Origin: Dehalococcoidia bacterium UBA2158
Lineage (GTDB): Bacteria; Chloroflexota; Dehalococcoidia; Lucifugimonadales; UBA3495
Reading direction: 5' to 3'
DNA length: 50,732 bases
Assembly: GCA_002328185.1 (NCBI GenBank)
Contig: DCWQ01000003.1
Coordinates: forward strand, 1-50,732
The first letter of the stretch is position 1; each line of letters starts with the position of its first letter. The translations under genes and the position numbers were made by a program. Below, one piece after another: positions 25,050 to 33,668 of this stretch. Below the pieces are notes generated by a model. It searched no databases. It worked only from the letters and a program-made list of their open reading frames with translations, and had not been told where the DNA came from.

Positions 25050-26417
25050 TTGGAAGTCACCAAAAAGATCGCTCAATATGTAGTCAACACCAGCCTGGAG
25101 AACTTTCCTCCCGAAGCCATAGTCGCCGCCAAGGCCGCCATCATCGATTGCCTGGGGTGCGCACTGGCCGGATCCAAAGAGCCCTTGGCCGACGTCCTGG
25201 TCAACTACCTGAACGACTTGGGCGGCAAGCCCGCCGCGACGGTCATCGGGCGTGGCTTCAAGACCACGGCTCAGGAAGCAGGACTGATCAACGGGGCTAT
25301 GTCCCACGCTCTGGACTACGACGACATCACCTTTATAACGAAGACCCACCCCAGCGCAGTGCTTATCCCAGCCGCGCTGCCGGTGGCCGAAGAAGTGGGG
25401 GCATCGGGCCGTGACATGCTCCTCGCCTACCTAGTTGGATTTGAAGTGGCCTGTTCAGTGGGCGACGCCATCAGCCCGGCCTACTTCGACGATTTAGGCT
25501 GGCACCCGACGGGGCCTCTGGGGGCTCTCGGAGCCGCGGCCGCCGCCGCTCGTCTGCTGGGACTGGATGTGGAGCAGACGGCCATGGCCATCTCTCTGGG
25601 AGCGTCCCAGTCCTCGGGGCTACGCCAGAACTTCGGCACCATGACCAAGCCCTTCCACGCTGGTCACGCCTGCAAGTCGGGCATCACCGCCGCCAAATTG
25701 GTGCGGGGCGGCTTCACCGCGGGCACCGACGCCCTTGAGGGGCGCTTCGGCTTCATGCGCGCCTTTTCCGGCGGCAACGATTATGACCCGGAGAAAGCCG
25801 CCGCGTCCTTGGGCGAACGCTGTTTCATGATCGAGTCTGGCATCGAGATCAAGAAGTATCCTTGCTGCGGTAGCGCCCACCTGGCCCTTGACGCCACCAA
25901 AGCCCTACAACAACAAGAGATACTGGAGGCTGCCAACATCGAGCGCATCGAGGTGCGGGTGGACTTCGACCCGCCCCGGTCTCTGATCCATTCCCGGCCC
26001 AAAGAGGGGCTGGAAGGCAAGTTCAGCATGCAGTACTGCCTGGCCGCCGAGATTCTAGACGGACGCGTCGGCATGGCCAGCTTCACCGACGAGCAAGTGA
26101 TGCGGCCCAAGGCCCAGGAACTCATCCCCAAGATTGAGATGAAGCGCCATCCAGGCTACGAAGGCCAATTAAGTTGGACCGAAGCCAACCACGAGGTCGA
26201 GATACACCTGAAGGATGGAAGGGTGCTGACCCAGCGGGCCGAGCGCGCCACCACCGGATCCCTACGCGGCGCCACATTAGAGGAGGTCCGGACCAAGTAT
26301 CTGGACACCGCTGCCATAGCCCTGACCTCCGAAAACACCGCCACCACCCTCCAGATGTTGGACAATCTGGAGGACATCGGCCCTGTCGGGCCGTTGGCTG
26401 ACTTGCTGGGCGGTTAA
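25050..26417 (+). CDS. MmgE/PrpD-family protein
   Basis: 455 aa, the family of 2-methylcitrate dehydratase and iminodisuccinate epimerase. Recognisable blocks are AIIDCLGCALAGS near 30-42, NGAMSHALDYDD at about 81-92, KPFHAGHACKSGI, the IKKYPCCGSAH segment at about 270, and LEGKFSMQYCLAAEILDG in the C-terminal domain. It starts at TTG 25050 after GGGAGAA. Cytosolic. Family members are diverse, so methylcitrate dehydration should not be assumed; no prpB or prpC is nearby. It is convergent with the SDR at 26419 with 1 nt between the stops. Confidence 0.9.
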   Translation: MEVTKKIAQYVVNTSLENFPPEAIVAAKAAIIDCLGCALAGSKEPLADVLVNYLNDLGGKPAATVIGRGFKTTAQEAGLINGAMSHALDYDDITFITKTHPSAVLIPAALPVAEEVGASGRDMLLAYLVGFEVACSVGDAISPAYFDDLGWHPTGPLGALGAAAAAARLLGLDVEQTAMAISLGASQSSGLRQNFGTMTKPFHAGHACKSGITAAKLVRGGFTAGTDALEGRFGFMRAFSGGNDYDPEKAAASLGERCFMIESGIEIKKYPCCGSAHLALDATKALQQQEILEAANIERIEVRVDFDPPRSLIHSRPKEGLEGKFSMQYCLAAEILDGRVGMASFTDEQVMRPKAQELIPKIEMKRHPGYEGQLSWTEANHEVEIHLKDGRVLTQRAERATTGSLRGATLEEVRTKYLDTAAIALTSENTATTLQMLDNLEDIGPVGPLADLLGG

Positions 26418-26418
26418 C

Positions 26419-27168
26419 CTACTGCGCCGTCACCCCGCCGTCGATGACCAACTCTGAGCCGGTTACGAAAGACGACTCGTCGGAGGCCAGGTAGAGCGCG
26501 CCGTAGGCGATGTCGTTGGCGGTGCCGATCCTGGCCAGCGCTGTCCTGGAGATCGACGCCTCACGGCTGGTGGCGTCGGGCCAGACTTGGTCTCCCATGT
26601 CGGTGTCGATGGGTCCGGGATGAATGGAGTTGGCCCGGATGCCCTCGGCCGCGTATTGAACAGCCGTCGACTTGGAGAAGATGCGCACCGCGCCTTTTGA
26701 CGCGCTGTAGGCCGCGCTGGTTTTGCTTCCCACCAGTCCTGCTGTGGACGAGATGTTGACGATGGAGCCGCCGCCCGCCTTCCGCATCTCTGGTATGGCT
26801 GCTTTGGTGCCCAGGAAAACTCCCTTGGCGTTCACATCTATGATGTCATCCCATTGCTCGGAGGAGGTTTCCATCACGTGGCCCCGCCTCCAGATGCCCG
26901 CATTGTTGACCAGGATATCCAATTTCCCGAAGCTGGCCACCGCCGACTGTACTGCGGAGTCCCATTCATCCTCGTTGGTCACGTCCAGGTGCACGTAGAT
27001 CGCATCGCCTCCAGCCTCGGCTATCTCGGCCGCAACGGCTATCCCTTCCTGGTCAGTCACGTCCGCCAAGATTACCTTGGCGCCCTCCTGGGCAAACATC
27101 CGGGCTTCCGCGGCGCCCTGGCCCCGGGCCGCCCCGGTGATAAGCGCTACCTTTCCTTCTAAACGCAT
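26419..27168 (-). CDS. SDR-family NAD(P)-dependent oxidoreductase
   Basis: 249 aa classical SDR. TGAARGQG is at 11-18, NNAG at about 88-91, NISSTAG holds the Ser, and YSASK the Tyr/Lys pair. It ends GSELVIDGGVTAQ. It is clearly related to the tandem SDRs at 1655-3962 but more distant than those are to each other. GGGGAGAG precedes the ATG. Substrate unknown. It diverges from the DUF1800 operon. Confidence 0.91.
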   Translation of the reverse strand: MRLEGKVALITGAARGQGAAEARMFAQEGAKVILADVTDQEGIAVAAEIAEAGGDAIYVHLDVTNEDEWDSAVQSAVASFGKLDILVNNAGIWRRGHVMETSSEQWDDIIDVNAKGVFLGTKAAIPEMRKAGGGSIVNISSTAGLVGSKTSAAYSASKGAVRIFSKSTAVQYAAEGIRANSIHPGPIDTDMGDQVWPDATSREASISRTALARIGTANDIAYGALYLASDESSFVTGSELVIDGGVTAQ

Positions 27169-27289
27169 TTGACTCTCCCCTGGGTGTATTTCTGTCGCAT
27201 TTTCCTTTCAGAGGAGCAGTCTACCTCAAGAGGGTAATAGGCTCAATATCAGAGCGGGATTCTAGACTAAAACTATTATTAGTTAGTTA

Positions 27290-27319
27290 TTGACAACGAA
27301 AACCCACCACGACTAATAT
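27290..27319 (+). promoter_or_regulatory. Promoter of the DUF1800-DUF1501-NHL operon
   Basis: Perfect -35 TTGACA (27290-27295), 18-nt spacer, -10 TAATAT (27314-27319) within an AT-rich stretch. The leader to ATG 27428 would be about 100 nt. AGGAG precedes the ATG. Confidence 0.6.
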
Positions 27320-27427
27320 ATGAGACTAGAATTATAGGTCGACAGGTGCCTTGTATTTACCCATACCCAGGGATACAAATCCGGTATGTCTCACATTTAA
27401 AGAGCATCACCGAGTAATAGGAGCAAC

Positions 27428-28831
27428 ATGAGTGACCAAGATATCGCCTTAATGGCCCACCTTATGCGCCGGGCTGGCTTTGGCGCGACCCGCGACGAAC
27501 TTGAGGCCCGAGTAGCCAAGGGTTACGAAGCCACGGTAGAGGAACTTCTCAGCTCTGAAGAGCACGAAGAACTCAGCCGCGACGAGATGCAGCGTTTCCA
27601 TCCCTGGACCTGGCGTCCGGGAACGCTTCCTGGCATGGGCGCCGCTGAGTGGCTGCACGACTTGGTGAACACCAAGCGTCCCCTGGAAGAGAAGATGTCC
27701 CTTTTCTGGCATGGCATCTTCGCCACCGGCGTCTCCAAAGTAGACCACTACGACGACGTCATGGACATGATTGTCAAATTCCGCCAAAAGGGCATGGGCG
27801 ACTTCCGCGAGCTGCTCCTTGAGATGGCTAAAGACCCAGCCATGATCTACTGGCTGGACAACAACGACAACCACGCCGACGCTGTCAATGAGAACTGGGG
27901 CCGCGAGCTTCTGGAACTCTTCAGCATGGGCGTGGGCAACTACACCGAGGACGACGTTCGGGACTGCTCCCGCGCCTTCACCGGTTGGACCATCGAACCC
28001 AAGCTGCCACGGGGCCCCATCGGCCGCCACGACTGGTTCTTCGAGTACCGCGACGAAGACCACGACGACTCCGACAAGACTTTCTTGGGCCACACCGGCA
28101 ACCACAACGGCGAAGACATCATCCGCTTCATCAGCGAAGACCCGGCCTGCGCGCGCTTCATCGCGCGCCACCTCTACAGCTTCTTCGTAGCCGACGAGGT
28201 CCAGGTCCCGGCTTGGTCGGTGACTCCGCCCCGCGACCCCGAAGCCGTTGACCTGCTAGCCAACACCCTGCTGAACAATGGATACGACATGCGCACCACC
28301 CTGCGTGTGCTGTTCAACTCCGACTTCTTCAAGAACTCCCGCTTCGAGCGCCTGAAGAACCCCACCGAAGTGGTGGTTGGAACTCTTCGGATGGTCGGCG
28401 GTGCCGAGTTCCCGGCCCCCGGCATCGGCGACCTGTCCCGTCAGCCCAACTACATGGGCCAGGACCTGCTCAACCCGCCCAGCGTTGAGGGTTGGCACAC
28501 GGGCGCCGAGTGGATCAACAGCGGCTCCCTGATGCGCCGGGTGAACTTCACAGCCGAATTGGTTGGCGACGTTTCCCGCCCCGGTATCAGGAACATGGTC
28601 GACCGGATGATTGCCAAGGGCGAGACCTCACCCGAGGCCGTGGTCAACGGCGCCTTGGACTTGATGGGTCCCCTGGAAGTTAATTCCGAGAGCCACGTCG
28701 AGTTGGTCGGCTTCGTTAGCGAAGGCGGCGACTTCTCTTGGAAATCAGCTGACGACATCGAGAAATCCACGGTCCGCGTATCCGAGCTCCTTCAATTGAT
28801 AGTCTCGCTGCGCGAGTACCAGTACGCCTAA
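27428..28831 (+). CDS. DUF1800 domain-containing protein
   Basis: 467 aa. The N-terminus ALMAHLMRRAGFGATRDEL, SLFWHGIFATGVSKV near 90-105, NENWGRELLELFSMGVG at about 155-171 and FTGWTI are the family's hallmark blocks. The family has no established biochemical role; it is typically paired with DUF1501 in Planctomycetes, Chloroflexota and others, and is often exported. Here no signal peptide or lipobox is visible at either possible start, which is unusual. AGGAG lies 5 nt before the ATG. It is followed 38 nt later by the DUF1501 gene and shares its promoter. Confidence 0.93.
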   Translation: MSDQDIALMAHLMRRAGFGATRDELEARVAKGYEATVEELLSSEEHEELSRDEMQRFHPWTWRPGTLPGMGAAEWLHDLVNTKRPLEEKMSLFWHGIFATGVSKVDHYDDVMDMIVKFRQKGMGDFRELLLEMAKDPAMIYWLDNNDNHADAVNENWGRELLELFSMGVGNYTEDDVRDCSRAFTGWTIEPKLPRGPIGRHDWFFEYRDEDHDDSDKTFLGHTGNHNGEDIIRFISEDPACARFIARHLYSFFVADEVQVPAWSVTPPRDPEAVDLLANTLLNNGYDMRTTLRVLFNSDFFKNSRFERLKNPTEVVVGTLRMVGGAEFPAPGIGDLSRQPNYMGQDLLNPPSVEGWHTGAEWINSGSLMRRVNFTAELVGDVSRPGIRNMVDRMIAKGETSPEAVVNGALDLMGPLEVNSESHVELVGFVSEGGDFSWKSADDIEKSTVRVSELLQLIVSLREYQYA

Positions 28832-28869
28832 TCCGACCGTACGCCTTAATATCAGGAGATAGCTAACAG

Positions 28870-30000
28870 ATGACTAGCACAAAGAAAGATCCGGTTCTGG
28901 TCGTATTTCAGTTGTCGGGGGGCAATGACTACCTAAACACGGTTATTCCCTACGCCAACCCGATCTACCGGGACGCCCGCCCCACCGTTGGTATCGCCGA
29001 AGACCGCGTGATCAAAGTTGACGATCACGTTGGTTTCCACCCCGAGATGGCGCCCCTGAAAAAGGTCTATGACCGGGGTGACATGGCCATCATCCATGGC
29101 ATCGGCTACCCCAAGTCCCCTCGCTCGCATTTCCGCTCGATGGACATCTGGCACACCTGTGAGCCCATCCAGTTGGGAACCGAGGGTTGGCTGGGCCGCG
29201 CTACCCGCGACTTGGACCCGCAAAAAGAGAACGTTCTGACCACGGTCAGTTTCGGTCCCTCCCTGTTCCGGGCCCTGGCCCTGCCTGGCACGCCGGTTGC
29301 GGTTGTCGACGACCTCGACAATTACGGCCTGCTCACGGGCATCACTGAGAAGGAACAGCGGAACAAGATATTGGACCGCTTCGCCCGGATGTACTCGCCG
29401 GCCATTGGCAGCAGCGCCGTCATGGACTACATGGGCCAGACCGGCCTGGACACCCTGGAAGGCGCCGACATCCTGAACAAAGCCCCTGGGATGTACTCCT
29501 CCAACGTTGAGTACCCCGACACTCCCATCGCCAAGAAGTTGAAGGGCATCGCCCAGGTGCACATGGCCAACTTCGGCACCCGCGTCTTCTACGTTGACCA
29601 CGGCAGCTTCGACAGCCACTCCAATCAGAATGGCATGGCCGACAAGCTGTGGAAGGACGTTTCCGAGGGACTGGACGCCTTCTTGGACGACCTCCGGGAG
29701 CACGACGTCAGCGACAACGTTTCGGTCCTGATGTTCACCGAGTTCGGACGGCGGACCCATGACAATGGTTCCGGCACCGATCATGGCGCCGGTGGGGCCG
29801 CCTTCATGTTCGGCGACGCCGTCAAGGGCGGACAATACAGCGAATTCCCGTCCATGAAGTCCGAGGACTTGGAACAGGGCGACGTCGTACCCAATTACGA
29901 CTTCCGCGGCCTGTACACCACCGTCTTGGAGGACTGGATGGGCCTGGACGGCAAGCCCATCGTCGATGGCAGCTTCGAGAAACTGCCCATCTTCGCCTAG
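28870..30000 (+). CDS. DUF1501 domain-containing protein
   Basis: 376 aa. The start KDPVLVVFQLSGGNDYLNTV matches the family core directly after where a Tat signal normally ends. No twin-arginine signal is present. VDHGSFDSHSNQ (Asp243, His244, Asp248, His250) and FTEFGRRTHDNGSGTDHG (Glu291, Asp304, His305) resemble the metal ligands of the alkaline phosphatase/sulfatase superfamily, to which DUF1501 is thought to be related. A hydrolytic role is therefore possible but unproven. AGGAG at 28854-28858 lies 11 nt upstream of the ATG. Middle gene of the operon. Confidence 0.92.
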   Translation: MTSTKKDPVLVVFQLSGGNDYLNTVIPYANPIYRDARPTVGIAEDRVIKVDDHVGFHPEMAPLKKVYDRGDMAIIHGIGYPKSPRSHFRSMDIWHTCEPIQLGTEGWLGRATRDLDPQKENVLTTVSFGPSLFRALALPGTPVAVVDDLDNYGLLTGITEKEQRNKILDRFARMYSPAIGSSAVMDYMGQTGLDTLEGADILNKAPGMYSSNVEYPDTPIAKKLKGIAQVHMANFGTRVFYVDHGSFDSHSNQNGMADKLWKDVSEGLDAFLDDLREHDVSDNVSVLMFTEFGRRTHDNGSGTDHGAGGAAFMFGDAVKGGQYSEFPSMKSEDLEQGDVVPNYDFRGLYTTVLEDWMGLDGKPIVDGSFEKLPIFA

Positions 30001-30032
30001 ACTGACCAACCGGCCAGTCAAAATAGATCAAT

Positions 30033-30056
30033 ACGGGCGGCGCATGCGCCGCCCGT
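30033..30056. terminator. 24-nt perfect palindrome between DUF1501 and NHL genes
   Basis: ACGGGCGGCGCA followed directly by its complement TGCGCCGCCCGT, centred between 30044 and 30045. As RNA it forms a very stable 10- to 11-bp stem with a tiny loop, followed by TATC rather than a T-tract. It may lower expression of the third gene, protect the upstream mRNA end or bind a dimeric protein as DNA. Confidence 0.5.
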
Positions 30057-30123
30057 TATCGGATGCCCTAGCATTAAATCGCTAGCGCGAACTAGGCGGG
30101 GCGTCACTATACGGAGGTAAATA

Positions 30124-31188
30124 ATGCTTACGGAAACAGTGGCAGGCAGGACATACGACTACAGCCACAACGTTGGCCGCGGCTCCCAGTCTGGAATGGG
30201 CTTCAACTGGCCCAACTCCATGACCTTCACCCCCGACGGCACCGTCTACATCTCCAACCGGGGTAGTGAGAGCATCAGCAACGTTGGCTGGAACCGCACC
30301 GGCGTAGGTCAGCGGATATCCAAGGTCACCATCGGCCCCGAGTGGGGCGATGAAGAGTTCTTGGGTGAATTCAGCAGATACGGCGACGACGACGGCCAAC
30401 TAATCTGGCCCGCCGGTATCGCCTCAAATGACAAGGGCGAGGTGTTCGTTACTGACGAATGGCTGAACCGCGTGTCGGTCTTCGACAAGGACGACAACTT
30501 GGTCCGCTTTTTCAACACCGTTCAAGACGGTGACGGCGACACAAACGGCGCCGCTGGCATCGCCATCGCCGCCGACGGCACCATCTACGTCAGTGACAGC
30601 CGGAGCCATCGGGTCCGGATGTTCAAGAGCGACGGCACGTTCATCAAGTCCTTCGGCTCCAAGGGCGTGAGCGACGGACAATTCGATGGCCCCTGGGGTC
30701 TCACCGTAGACAACAAAGGCAAAGTCTACGTTGCCGACTTCAACAACCACCGGGTCCAGAAGTTCTCTGCCGATGGCAAGTTTGAACTTCAGATCGGTCG
30801 CCCCGGCAACAAACGCGGCGACCTTAACGGCCCCACCGACGTGGCTGTCGACCCAGAAGGCGACATCTATGTCTGCGACTGGAGCAAGAACAACTGGGAC
30901 CGCGGCCGAGTGCACATCTTCACCGCCGAGGGCCAGTTCTTGACTGCTCTGGTCGGTGACGCACAGCAGCTTTCCCAATGGGCGCAGATGACCGTCGACG
31001 CCAACGCCGACTACGCCAAGCGCCGCCGGGAAGTTCGCACCACCGAGCCGGAATGGACGTTTGCCCAGCCCACCGCAGTGGAATGGGACTCGGCCAACAA
31101 CCGCCTGATGGTGGCGGACACCCAACGCAGCCGCCTGCAGATCTACAAGAAGCAGTCCGGCTACCTGGTGCCGCAACTCAATCTCTGA
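30124..31188 (+). CDS. NHL-repeat beta-propeller protein
   Basis: 354 aa made of NHL/SMP-30-like blades of about 45-50 residues. Recurring motifs are WPNSMTFTPDGTVYISNRG, WPAGIASNDKGEVFVTDEW, AAGIAIAADGTIYVSDSR, PWGLTVDNKGKVYVADFNNH, GPTDVAVDPEGDIYVCDW and a last blade ending NRLMVADTQRSRLQIYKK that could close a six-bladed ring. No signal peptide. CGGAGGTAA precedes the ATG. NHL propellers bind proteins, nucleic acids or ligands, and some are lyases or lactonases. Its place after DUF1800 and DUF1501 with a terminator after it suggests the three act together (inference). Ends in TGA. Confidence 0.88.
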   Translation: MLTETVAGRTYDYSHNVGRGSQSGMGFNWPNSMTFTPDGTVYISNRGSESISNVGWNRTGVGQRISKVTIGPEWGDEEFLGEFSRYGDDDGQLIWPAGIASNDKGEVFVTDEWLNRVSVFDKDDNLVRFFNTVQDGDGDTNGAAGIAIAADGTIYVSDSRSHRVRMFKSDGTFIKSFGSKGVSDGQFDGPWGLTVDNKGKVYVADFNNHRVQKFSADGKFELQIGRPGNKRGDLNGPTDVAVDPEGDIYVCDWSKNNWDRGRVHIFTAEGQFLTALVGDAQQLSQWAQMTVDANADYAKRRREVRTTEPEWTFAQPTAVEWDSANNRLMVADTQRSRLQIYKKQSGYLVPQLNL

Positions 31189-31228
31189 TTCCGGAAACCA
31201 CCGGCTTCAGATTATCTAGTATCAACCG

Positions 31229-31270
31229 AACCTTGGCGGAGCCGTAACGGCCTCCGCCAAGGTTATTTTT
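31229..31270 (+). terminator. Intrinsic terminator of the DUF1800 operon
   Basis: AACCTTGGCGGAG (31229-31241) pairs with CTCCGCCAAGGTT (31252-31264), with an inner CCG-TAA-CGG extension, followed by ATTTTT at 31265-31270. A textbook stem with U-tract, 41 nt after the NHL gene stop. Confidence 0.92.
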
Positions 31271-31316
31271 AGCCATAGAAAACCCGATTCCAAAACTCGG
31301 CGGCGATACGACTTTT

Positions 31317-31652
31317 ATGCCTGAACCTATGAGCCGGGAAGCCCAAGTTGGTTTCCTCAAGATGGCGGAAGAGCAACCGGACATGACCTGCGCGGACACT
31401 CCGGTTGCGATACTGGAAGCCGCCTCCGCTGAAGCCGAGCCGACCCCGTTCATGGAGGAGTATTTCGCCATCGGCCACGGAGCATGGTTGATGTTCAAGC
31501 ACGGACGCCGCATAAGCTTGCCTCAAAACCTGATGGACCGCGCCATATTAGTTCTCTGGAACCGAGCCTGCCTCCTAGACACCGACCGCCTGCTGGGCCA
31601 AACCAGCCCCGACGCCGGGAAACCCTTTTTTAGCGACGAGGGGTTGTATTAG
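31317..31652 (+). CDS. Hypothetical protein
   Basis: 111 aa, not recognised. The product is acidic in its first half (EAASAEAEPTPFMEEYF) and has a short hydrophobic segment, ILVLWNRACLL, near 77-87. No signal peptide. RBS before ATG 31317 is weak; a second in-frame ATG at 31329 has none either. A minus-strand ORF covers part of it and is not better supported. Codon use is compatible with coding, but the call is tentative. It stands between the operon terminator and the next aminotransferase. Confidence 0.4.
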   Translation: MPEPMSREAQVGFLKMAEEQPDMTCADTPVAILEAASAEAEPTPFMEEYFAIGHGAWLMFKHGRRISLPQNLMDRAILVLWNRACLLDTDRLLGQTSPDAGKPFFSDEGLY

Positions 31653-31736
31653 TAGCGACCAACTGACAGCTTTCACCTCTTAGAGGGGTTTTCCTCCCTC
31701 GCACGAGCTAACACCCACGACAACCAGGAGTAAACT

Positions 31737-32930
31737 ATGGCCGAACAGTTCAACTATAACAGCCTATTCTCGGCGAATTCGCGGGATACCGCTCCGGGCA
31801 ACGTCCGGCACTCGAAGTATGATTTTGCCGTGGCCTACCCCGACCCGGCCAACCTGCCATTGGAAGAGCTGATCGAGTCCGTGAGGGCTGGATTTGAGCG
31901 TGAAGGACGCGACTTGGCGTACTACTCCTCCCCCTCCGGCGACCCAGAACTGCGGAAGCTGGTGGCCGAGAAGTTGGCCCGCGAGCGCAACATGAATGTG
32001 ACCGCCGACGATATGGTCCTGACCTCCGGGTCCGGCGAAGCCATCGGCATCCTGATCCAGGCCCTGACCGACCCCGGCGACGTGGTGCTGGTTGAAGAGT
32101 TCGTCTACCTGGGAACCCTAAACCAGATGCGCCGCTACGGGGCAGACGTGGTTGGGGTCAAGTGCGACGATGACGGAATCATTCCCGAGGATCTGGACTC
32201 GGTCATCACGGAACAGATCGGCAAGGGCAACAACGTCAAATACCTGTACACCATCCCCGCCTTCCAGAACCCCTTGGGCTGGACCATGAGCCTGGAACGG
32301 CGCAAGCAGGTACTGGAAGTCACCGGCAAGCACGGCATACCCATCTTTGAGGACGACTGTTACGCCGACCTCCGCTTTGAGGGCGAAGACGTGACTTCGT
32401 TCCACTCTTTGGACGACACCGGCCGGGTAGTCTACGCCGGGTCATTCTCCAAGATCATCGCCCCTGGCATGCGCATGGGCTACCTGGTGGCGCCGAAGCC
32501 GGTGATCGCCCGCGCCTGGAGTTTCAAGTCAGGCGGCGCTGTGAGCCAATTCACCGCCCTGGCCATCGCCGAGTTGATGAAAGGCGGCCTGGAACACCAC
32601 ATAGAGGTGCAGAACCGAGCCCTGGCGGCGAAACGAGACGCCATGGTGGCCGCCCTGGGAGAGAATTTCGGCAGCGCTGTGGAATGGACCGTTCCCCAGG
32701 GTGGGCTATATTGCTGGGTGAAGTTCCCCGAGGGCACCGACTTGGCCGCCGTTCAGGAAGAGATATTCCAGGAGGGAGTCAGCTACTACAACGGCTCCCA
32801 GTTCTCACCCACGGGCGAGGGCTCCAACTACGTGCGTCTCTGCTTCGGTCACCCGTCCGTAGAGACCATCCATGAAGGAGTGGCCGAGTTCGCCAGGATA
32901 CTGGACCGGAAAAAGGTTTTTCCCGGATAG
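31737..32930 (+). CDS. PLP-dependent aminotransferase (2-aminoadipate / MocR-type)
   Basis: 397 aa fold-type I enzyme. YYSSPSGDPELRKLVAEKL, TSGSGEAIGILIQALTDPGD, IPAFQNPLGWTM, FEDDCYADLRFEG and the Schiff-base Lys239 in GSFSKIIAPGMRMGYL place it with the 2-aminoadipate/valine-pyruvate type aminotransferases; no MocR DNA-binding domain is fused. CAGGAGTAA precedes the ATG at 31737. The substrate is probably an aromatic, branched or dicarboxylic amino acid. Unrelated in subgroup to the aminotransferase at 21581. A hairpin at 32983-33006 follows. Confidence 0.9.
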   Translation: MAEQFNYNSLFSANSRDTAPGNVRHSKYDFAVAYPDPANLPLEELIESVRAGFEREGRDLAYYSSPSGDPELRKLVAEKLARERNMNVTADDMVLTSGSGEAIGILIQALTDPGDVVLVEEFVYLGTLNQMRRYGADVVGVKCDDDGIIPEDLDSVITEQIGKGNNVKYLYTIPAFQNPLGWTMSLERRKQVLEVTGKHGIPIFEDDCYADLRFEGEDVTSFHSLDDTGRVVYAGSFSKIIAPGMRMGYLVAPKPVIARAWSFKSGGAVSQFTALAIAELMKGGLEHHIEVQNRALAAKRDAMVAALGENFGSAVEWTVPQGGLYCWVKFPEGTDLAAVQEEIFQEGVSYYNGSQFSPTGEGSNYVRLCFGHPSVETIHEGVAEFARILDRKKVFPG

Positions 32931-32982
32931 GGAAGGTCCCCATCTCCGACTACCTGGAGAGCCTCGACGCCATCGGGCCTAA

Positions 32983-33006
32983 CCTTCTCCCTTACGAGGG
33001 GGAAGG
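32983..33006 (+). terminator. Hairpin with TACG loop after the aminotransferase
   Basis: CCTTCTCCCT (32983-32992) pairs with AGGGGGAAGG (32997-33006), one G-T wobble, around TACG, a stable UNCG-type tetraloop in RNA. No T-tract follows, so it is either a weak terminator or a member of the CTCCCT...AGGGAG class of genome repeats. Confidence 0.5.
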
Positions 33007-33020
33007 GACTTCAGGTTGTT

Positions 33021-33120
33021 CCGCTCATGGTGAGCCTGTCGAACCACAAGTACTGGCTAGGCCATTTTCGAAACCGGTAACCTGGCCAGTGCGGCCCTTC
33101 GACATGCTCGGGACGAGCGG
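33021..33120. repeat. Inverted pair of the dispersed repeat (MITE-like)
   Basis: CCGCTCATGGTGAGCCTGTC plus GAACCA at 33021-33046 and its inverted partner, CCCTTCGACATGCTCGGGAC plus GAGCGG, at 33095-33120 flank a 48-nt centre. The ends match those at 20264-20335. No ORF is inside and no target-site duplication is obvious. Confidence 0.65.
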
Positions 33121-33205
33121 GCTGGGGTGGGGAGATCACATAACTAGAAATACGAAAAGGGCGGGTTTTTGACCTGTCCCTTTGTTGTGAACGCGATAAC
33201 CTGAT

Positions 33206-33668
33206 CTACTCGTACGGCATCAACTCTATGGCCAGGCCGTTGGGGTCTTTAACGTAGAACGAGCCGCCCACTTCTTGGTATTTGATCTTGCCCCGGTTGC
33301 ACCGCCCTTTGATCTCTAGAAAGATGTCCTTGGCGATGGGCAGGGCAATGCGCGTCAGTTGCCTACGCCCTCGGGCGCCTTCCGCTGCAGGCGGGGCACG
33401 TGGGGGAAGTCGAAGAACGCCAGGGACATGCCGTTGCCGATGGCCACGTTCATGTGGGTCGATTCTTCCACGTCCCGGTTGGGAGCTATCGAATCACTGG
33501 CATGTCCATGATTTCGTCATAGAACTTGGCTGTTGTTTCCAGGTCTTTGGCGAACACTGCTATGTGGTTCACGCCTTGGGTTGGGCCGTCTTTCCCGCCC
33601 TGAGGTATCAGGCTGTGCAGCCGCTCCCGCATTGCTTCTGTCTTGCTATTTGACGAGGTCATGTTCAT
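33206..33668 (-). pseudogene. VOC/glyoxalase-family protein with two frameshifts
   Basis: Three frames together give a VOC domain. Frame 1 (from 33668): GVNHIAVFAKDLETTAKFYD then EIMDMPVIR. Frame 2: APNRDVEESTHMNVAIGNG, MSLAFFDFPHVPRLQRKAPE and GVGN. Frame 3: RIALPIAKDIFLEIKGR, KYQEVGGSFYVKDPNGLAIE and LMPYE, with a stop at 33206-33208. Shift 1 lies near 33488-33491 and shift 2 near 33357-33361 (AACTG, where AACCTG would restore the frame); each is mended by one added base. The His (VNHIAV), the second His (THMNVAI) and the Glu (LAIELMP) of the metal site remain. It overlaps the end of the CMD gene. Two clustered shifts suggest real decay or a poor consensus. Confidence 0.8.
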
